This document shows positions 43,584 through 46,689 of a DNA stretch of 46,689 bases, one piece after another. Each line of letters opens with the position of its first letter. Positions within the stretch are counted from its first letter, which is position 1. The DNA is taken from the NCBI RefSeq assembly GCF_003614925.1, contig NZ_QYLP01000010.1, positions 1-46,689 on the forward strand, in the 5' to 3' direction. This DNA comes from Arthrobacter celericrescens. Its GTDB lineage: Bacteria; Actinomycetota; Actinomycetes; Actinomycetales; Micrococcaceae. Under the pieces are notes generated by a model, which saw only the letters and a list, made by a program, of their open reading frames with translations, was not told the origin of the DNA and made no database searches. A program made the position numbers and the translations under genes.

Positions 43584-45125
43584 TCATGCGGCTGCCACCG
43601 CCTGACGCAGGCCGAGAGCCTGCCCGATGTCGTCGAGGCCGGGCCGTTCCCGGTGTCCGAGGTCGGCCAGCGTCCAGGCCAGGCGGAGGACCCGGTCATA
43701 GCCCCGTGCGGTGAGCACGCCGCGTTCGAGGGAACTGTCCAGGATGCGTGTGGTTGCCGGGGGCAGTTTCAGCACGCCCCTCAGCAGGCGTCCGGGGACC
43801 TGGGAGTTGGTCTCCAGTCCGAAGCCGCCAAGGCGTTCCTGCTGCCGGGAGCGGGCTGCTGCAACGCGCCGGGCGACCGTGACCGAGTCCTCTTCCCCGC
43901 CGGCCTGGCCGAAGTCGGCCAGGGAAACCCGCTCCACCTGAAGCTGGATATCAACGCGGTCCAGGAGCGGACCGGACAAGCGCCCGAAGTAGCGCCGGCG
44001 CATGACCGCGGTGCAGGTGCAGTCAACGCCCTTTCCGCTGGCCTTGCCGCAGGGACAGGGGTTGGCTGCGAGGACCAGCTGGAAACGGGCGGGATAAGCG
44101 GCCGTCCCTGCCGAACGGTGGATCACGAGTTCCCCGCTTTCCAGGGGCTGGCGCAGGGCGTCCAGGACGCGGCGTTCGTATTCGGGCGCCTCGTCCAGGA
44201 AGAGCACGCCACGGTGTGCACGGGATGCCGCTCCGGGCCGTGGAAGACCTGAACCGCCCCCGATGATTGCCGCGGCGGTGGCGCTGTGGTGCGGGTTCTC
44301 GAACGGCGGCCTGCGCAGCAGCGAAACCTTCTCGATGTGCACGGCCGACAGCGAATGGATCGCGGTGACCTCCATCGATTCCCGGTCCCCAAGGTCCGGA
44401 AGCAGTCCAGGGAGCCGCTCCGCGAGCATCGTCTTCCCCGCGCCCGGAGGGCCGCTCAGGAGCACGTGGTGCGCCCCGGCGGCGGCGACCTCCAGCGCAC
44501 GGCGGGCGTCGCCCTGCCCCGAGACATCGCACAGGTCGGGCGCGGCCGTGGGGAGGGTGCCGGCGTCGTCGGGGTCTTGCTCGTCCGCCGGGTCGTAGTC
44601 GAGGGCGAGGTCCTGGGGGTCCGCACCGAAATCGAAGGCCAGCCGGGCAAGGGTCTTGTAACCGCGGACCCGGGCACCCGGCACGAGCATGGCCTCCGCT
44701 GCGTTGGCCTGGGCGACCACGACGTCCGGGTATCCGGCCTGGACCGCTGCCATCACGGCGGGCAGGATGCCGCGTACCGGGCGCAGCCGGCCGTCGAGGC
44801 CGAGCTCGGCGATGAACACGGTGCCGTCGGTGGAGCGGACGTCGCCGGCGGCACCGAGCACCGCCATGCAGATCGCGAGGTCGAATCCGGAGCCGCGTTT
44901 GGGCAGCGACGCCGGGATCAGGTTGGCCGTGATCTTGCGCCGGCTCAGCGGGATGCCGGAGTTCTGCGCGGCGGAGCGGATCCGTTCCCGGGCTTCGTTG
45001 AGGGCGGCGTCCGGCAGGCCCAGGATCAGGAAATTCGGCAGGGTCTGGCCGATGTCCGCCTCGACTTCGACGATGTAGCCGTTGAGGCCAAGCAGGGCGA
45101 CGCAGTAGCTCCGTGCGACGCCCAT
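43584..45125 (-). CDS. YifB/ComM family Mg-chelatase-like AAA+ ATPase
   Basis: This 513-residue protein has the N-terminal ChlI domain (NGYIVEVEADIGQTLPNFLI, SGIPLSRRKITANLIPASLP) and an AAA+ core with Walker A LSGPPGAGKTMLAERLP and Walker B VLFLDEAPE. A Cys cluster CPCGKASGKGVDCTC and the C-terminal magnesium-chelatase domain follow. ComM was shown in other bacteria to be a branch-migration helicase that promotes integration of transforming DNA. It lies directly between yraN (1-base gap) and dprA, forming a DNA-uptake-type operon. Confidence 0.95.
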   Translation of the reverse strand: MGVARSYCVALLGLNGYIVEVEADIGQTLPNFLILGLPDAALNEARERIRSAAQNSGIPLSRRKITANLIPASLPKRGSGFDLAICMAVLGAAGDVRSTDGTVFIAELGLDGRLRPVRGILPAVMAAVQAGYPDVVVAQANAAEAMLVPGARVRGYKTLARLAFDFGADPQDLALDYDPADEQDPDDAGTLPTAAPDLCDVSGQGDARRALEVAAAGAHHVLLSGPPGAGKTMLAERLPGLLPDLGDRESMEVTAIHSLSAVHIEKVSLLRRPPFENPHHSATAAAIIGGGSGLPRPGAASRAHRGVLFLDEAPEYERRVLDALRQPLESGELVIHRSAGTAAYPARFQLVLAANPCPCGKASGKGVDCTCTAVMRRRYFGRLSGPLLDRVDIQLQVERVSLADFGQAGGEEDSVTVARRVAAARSRQQERLGGFGLETNSQVPGRLLRGVLKLPPATTRILDSSLERGVLTARGYDRVLRLAWTLADLGHRERPGLDDIGQALGLRQAVAAA

Positions 45126-45126
45126 G

Positions 45127-45483
45127 TCAGCCCACGCCCTTGAGGTGCTCCAGGCTCGGCGCGCCGATGCCGTCGTCGATGACGGCCACAACGTCCACGC
45201 GCCGGCCCGAGGTCCGCAGCTCGTGTGCGTGGGACCACGATGAGGCCAGCCGGTGCAGGCGGGCGAGTTTTGCCGCACCGACGGCCTCGAAAGGGTGCCC
45301 GTAATCGAGGCTGCGCCGCGTCTTGACCTCCGCGATCACCAGGGTGTCGCCGTCGAGGGCGACGATGTCGATCTCTCCCGAGGAGCAGCGCCAGTTGCGG
45401 TCGATGATCCGCATCCCGAGGGTCTCCAGATACCCGGCCGCGAGCGTCTCGCCCTGCCTGCCGAGAATGTCCTTCTCTTTCAT
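45127..45483 (-). CDS. YraN family (UPF0102) endonuclease-like protein
   Basis: This 118-residue protein has the restriction-endonuclease-like core: GRQGETLAAGYLETLGMRII, NWRCSSGEIDIVALDGDTLVIAEVKTR (motif E-I-D ... E-V-K) and RRVDVVAVI. The Asp and Glu-x-Lys fit a Holliday-junction-resolvase-like active site. Biological function is unproven. The start ATG at 45483 has GGAGG five bases upstream. It is the first gene of the yraN-yifB-dprA run. Confidence 0.93.
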   Translation of the reverse strand: MKEKDILGRQGETLAAGYLETLGMRIIDRNWRCSSGEIDIVALDGDTLVIAEVKTRRSLDYGHPFEAVGAAKLARLHRLASSWSHAHELRTSGRRVDVVAVIDDGIGAPSLEHLKGVG

Positions 45484-45618
45484 GTCCACCTCCGCTACCA
45501 GCGTGCGGGCACGCCGGAGCCAGGGACAGCAGCAAGAAGGGCTATGTGGGTAACCCGGCGGAATCGGGGCTGTGGAGGAGAAGCCGGAGCGCCGGAAACC
45601 AGAGGCTACGGCACGGCG

Positions 45619-45951
45619 TCAGTTGCCGAGGTCGCCGAGGTCCCCGTCCTTGGGCAAAGAGAGTTCGTTCTTCGGAAGTTCCTCGACGTTGACGTCCTTG
45701 AAGGTGATGACGCGGACGTTCTTCACGAACCGTGCGGAACGGTAGACATCCCAGACCCAGGCGTCCTGGAGGGTCAGGTCGAAGTAGACCTCGCCGTCGG
45801 CGCTGCGGGCCTGTAGATCGACGTGGTTGGCCAAGTAGAAACGCCGTTCGGTCTCGACAACGTAGCTGAACAAACCGACAACGTCGCGGTACTCACGGTA
45901 GAGCTGGAGCTCCATGTCGGTTTCGTAGTTCTCAAGATCTTCGGCACTCAT
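45619..45951 (-). CDS. DUF2469 family protein
   Basis: This 110-residue acidic protein begins MSAEDLENYETDMELQLYRE. It continues YRDVVGLFSYVVETERRFYL and ends with FKDVNVEELPKNEL. It is a small actinobacterial family with no assigned function, almost always between rnhB and yraN as here. It has no membrane segment or signal. A 135-base gap separates it from yraN, so that operon may have its own promoter. Confidence 0.93.
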   Translation of the reverse strand: MSAEDLENYETDMELQLYREYRDVVGLFSYVVETERRFYLANHVDLQARSADGEVYFDLTLQDAWVWDVYRSARFVKNVRVITFKDVNVEELPKNELSLPKDGDLGDLGN

Positions 45952-46019
45952 AGATCCATCTTGCCCTATCGAACCGGTGGCGACAGCCAGCGGCCCGGCC
46001 GTGCTGGCAGCCTGCCGTG

Positions 46020-46689
46020 CTACAGGAGGTTCCAGCTGCTCCGGTGGTGGCTGCTGGGGCCGGCGGAGCGCAGGGCTTCACGGTGGGCCGAGGTGCCGTA
46101 GCCCTTGTTTTCCTTCCAGGCGAAGCCCGGAAATTCGCCGTGCAGCTCAATCATCATGCGGTCCCGTGCCACCTTGGCCAGGACGCTGGCTGCTGCGACG
46201 CTGAGGCAGGACATGTCCGCCTTGACCCGGGTGTGCACCGGGGCGTCACACGCAGTCACGCCCGGCTGGTCTTCGGCATCCGTATCGAACAGGGAAACCT
46301 GCGCGGGCAGCGACAGCCAGTCGTGGCTGCCGTCCAGCAGCACCACGTCGGGCCGCGTTCCGGCGGCCAGGAGGTCGCTCCAGGCCCGGTTGCCCGCAAG
46401 CCTCAGGGCGGCGATGATGCCGAGGCTGTCGATCTCTGCGGCGCTGGCGTGGCCAACCGCGGAGGCGACCGCCCAGCCGCGCACCAGGGGCTCGAGCCGT
46501 TCACGGTCTTCGGCCTTGAGCAGCTTGGAGTCGCGTACGCCGTCGAGCAGGTCCTGGTCCTGGAGGTCGACGACGGCGATCCCCACCGAGACAGGGCCGG
46601 CGAACGCGCCGCGGCCCACTTCGTCCACGCCGGCGAGCAGCCGTACTCCCGGGGCCAGGAAGGTCCGTTCAAAGTCCAGCGTCGGGGCG
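46020..46689 (-). CDS. rnhB: Ribonuclease HII (5' end beyond the window)
   Basis: At least 222 residues are visible, with the start outside. The reading frame is open to the last base (the N-terminal part reads [20 protein letters not shown]). The active-site motif [14 protein letters not shown] gives Asp and Glu. [10 protein letters not shown] and [11 protein letters not shown] supply further catalytic and binding residues, and it ends in HHRSSWNLL. The enzyme cuts RNA of RNA-DNA hybrids and single ribonucleotides in DNA. An internal ATG-like start at 46628 would remove a conserved part of the fold, so the gene is treated as truncated by the window edge. Confidence 0.95.
   Translation of the reverse strand, partial: APTLDFERTFLAPGVRLLAGVDEVGRGAFAGPVSVGIAVVDLQDQDLLDGVRDSKLLKAEDRERLEPLVRGWAVASAVGHASAAEIDSLGIIAALRLAGNRAWSDLLAAGTRPDVVLLDGSHDWLSLPAQVSLFDTDAEDQPGVTACDAPVHTRVKADMSCLSVAAASVLAKVARDRMMIELHGEFPGFAWKENKGYGTSAHREALRSAGPSSHHRSSWNLL

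Overview
The window is about 46.7 kb of high-GC (roughly two thirds G+C) chromosomal DNA. Gene content and order point to an actinobacterium of the Micrococcaceae, most like Arthrobacter, Pseudarthrobacter or Paenarthrobacter. Supporting signs are frequent GTG starts, many ATGA or GTGA start/stop overlaps, the DUF3052, DUF3145 and DUF2469 families, an aceE-fasR-fabD-fabH-acpP-fabF block, and the rnhB-DUF2469-yraN-yifB-dprA-xerC order. This is inference from the sequence; no 16S gene is present. I see no insertion sequence, prophage, CRISPR array or rRNA operon. Most of the window looks like core genome.

Layout. 1-10.7 kb holds housekeeping and small enzymes: ettA, a putative lipoprotein, a second SSB, tRNA-Arg, an AHSA1/SRPBCC protein, a GNAT enzyme, an AlkD-like protein, the mannosyltransferase mptB, oligoribonuclease, tRNA-His, peptide deformylase, an acyltransferase-like protein and a secreted HNH nuclease. 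10.7-12.2 kb holds a long-form glyceraldehyde-3-phosphate dehydrogenase whose 5' leader contains an intrinsic terminator. 12.5-14.8 kb holds the most unusual item: a SLATT/DUF4231-like four-helix membrane protein followed by a protein with an N-terminal TIR domain and a C-terminal CD225/dispanin (IFITM-like) membrane domain. 14.8-15.2 kb is the RNase P RNA gene. 15.2-20.8 kb holds yaaA, a coiled-coil protein with a degenerate zinc ribbon, a Nif3-like protein, msrA, cysK-cysE and an SDR.

20.9-29.7 kb reads as a sugar-acid catabolic region. It has 6-phosphogluconate dehydrogenase, a divergent FadR/GntR regulator, a translationally coupled three-gene operon (beta-hydroxyacid dehydrogenase, gluconate 5-dehydrogenase-like SDR, L-idonate 5-dehydrogenase-like), a divergent D-2-hydroxyacid dehydrogenase, an MHS-type transporter and an IclR regulator. 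TGTTCA/TGAACA operator-like half-sites recur in the three promoter regions around the IclR gene, suggesting one regulon.

30.0-32.1 kb holds tRNA-Val and a sirtuin-AhpE-DUF3052 operon. 32.4-40.4 kb links acetyl-CoA formation (aceE) to type II fatty acid synthesis (fasR, fabD, fabH, acpP, fabF). 40.5-46.7 kb holds DUF3145, xerC, dprA, yifB/comM, yraN, DUF2469 and a ribonuclease HII gene whose 5' end lies beyond the window.
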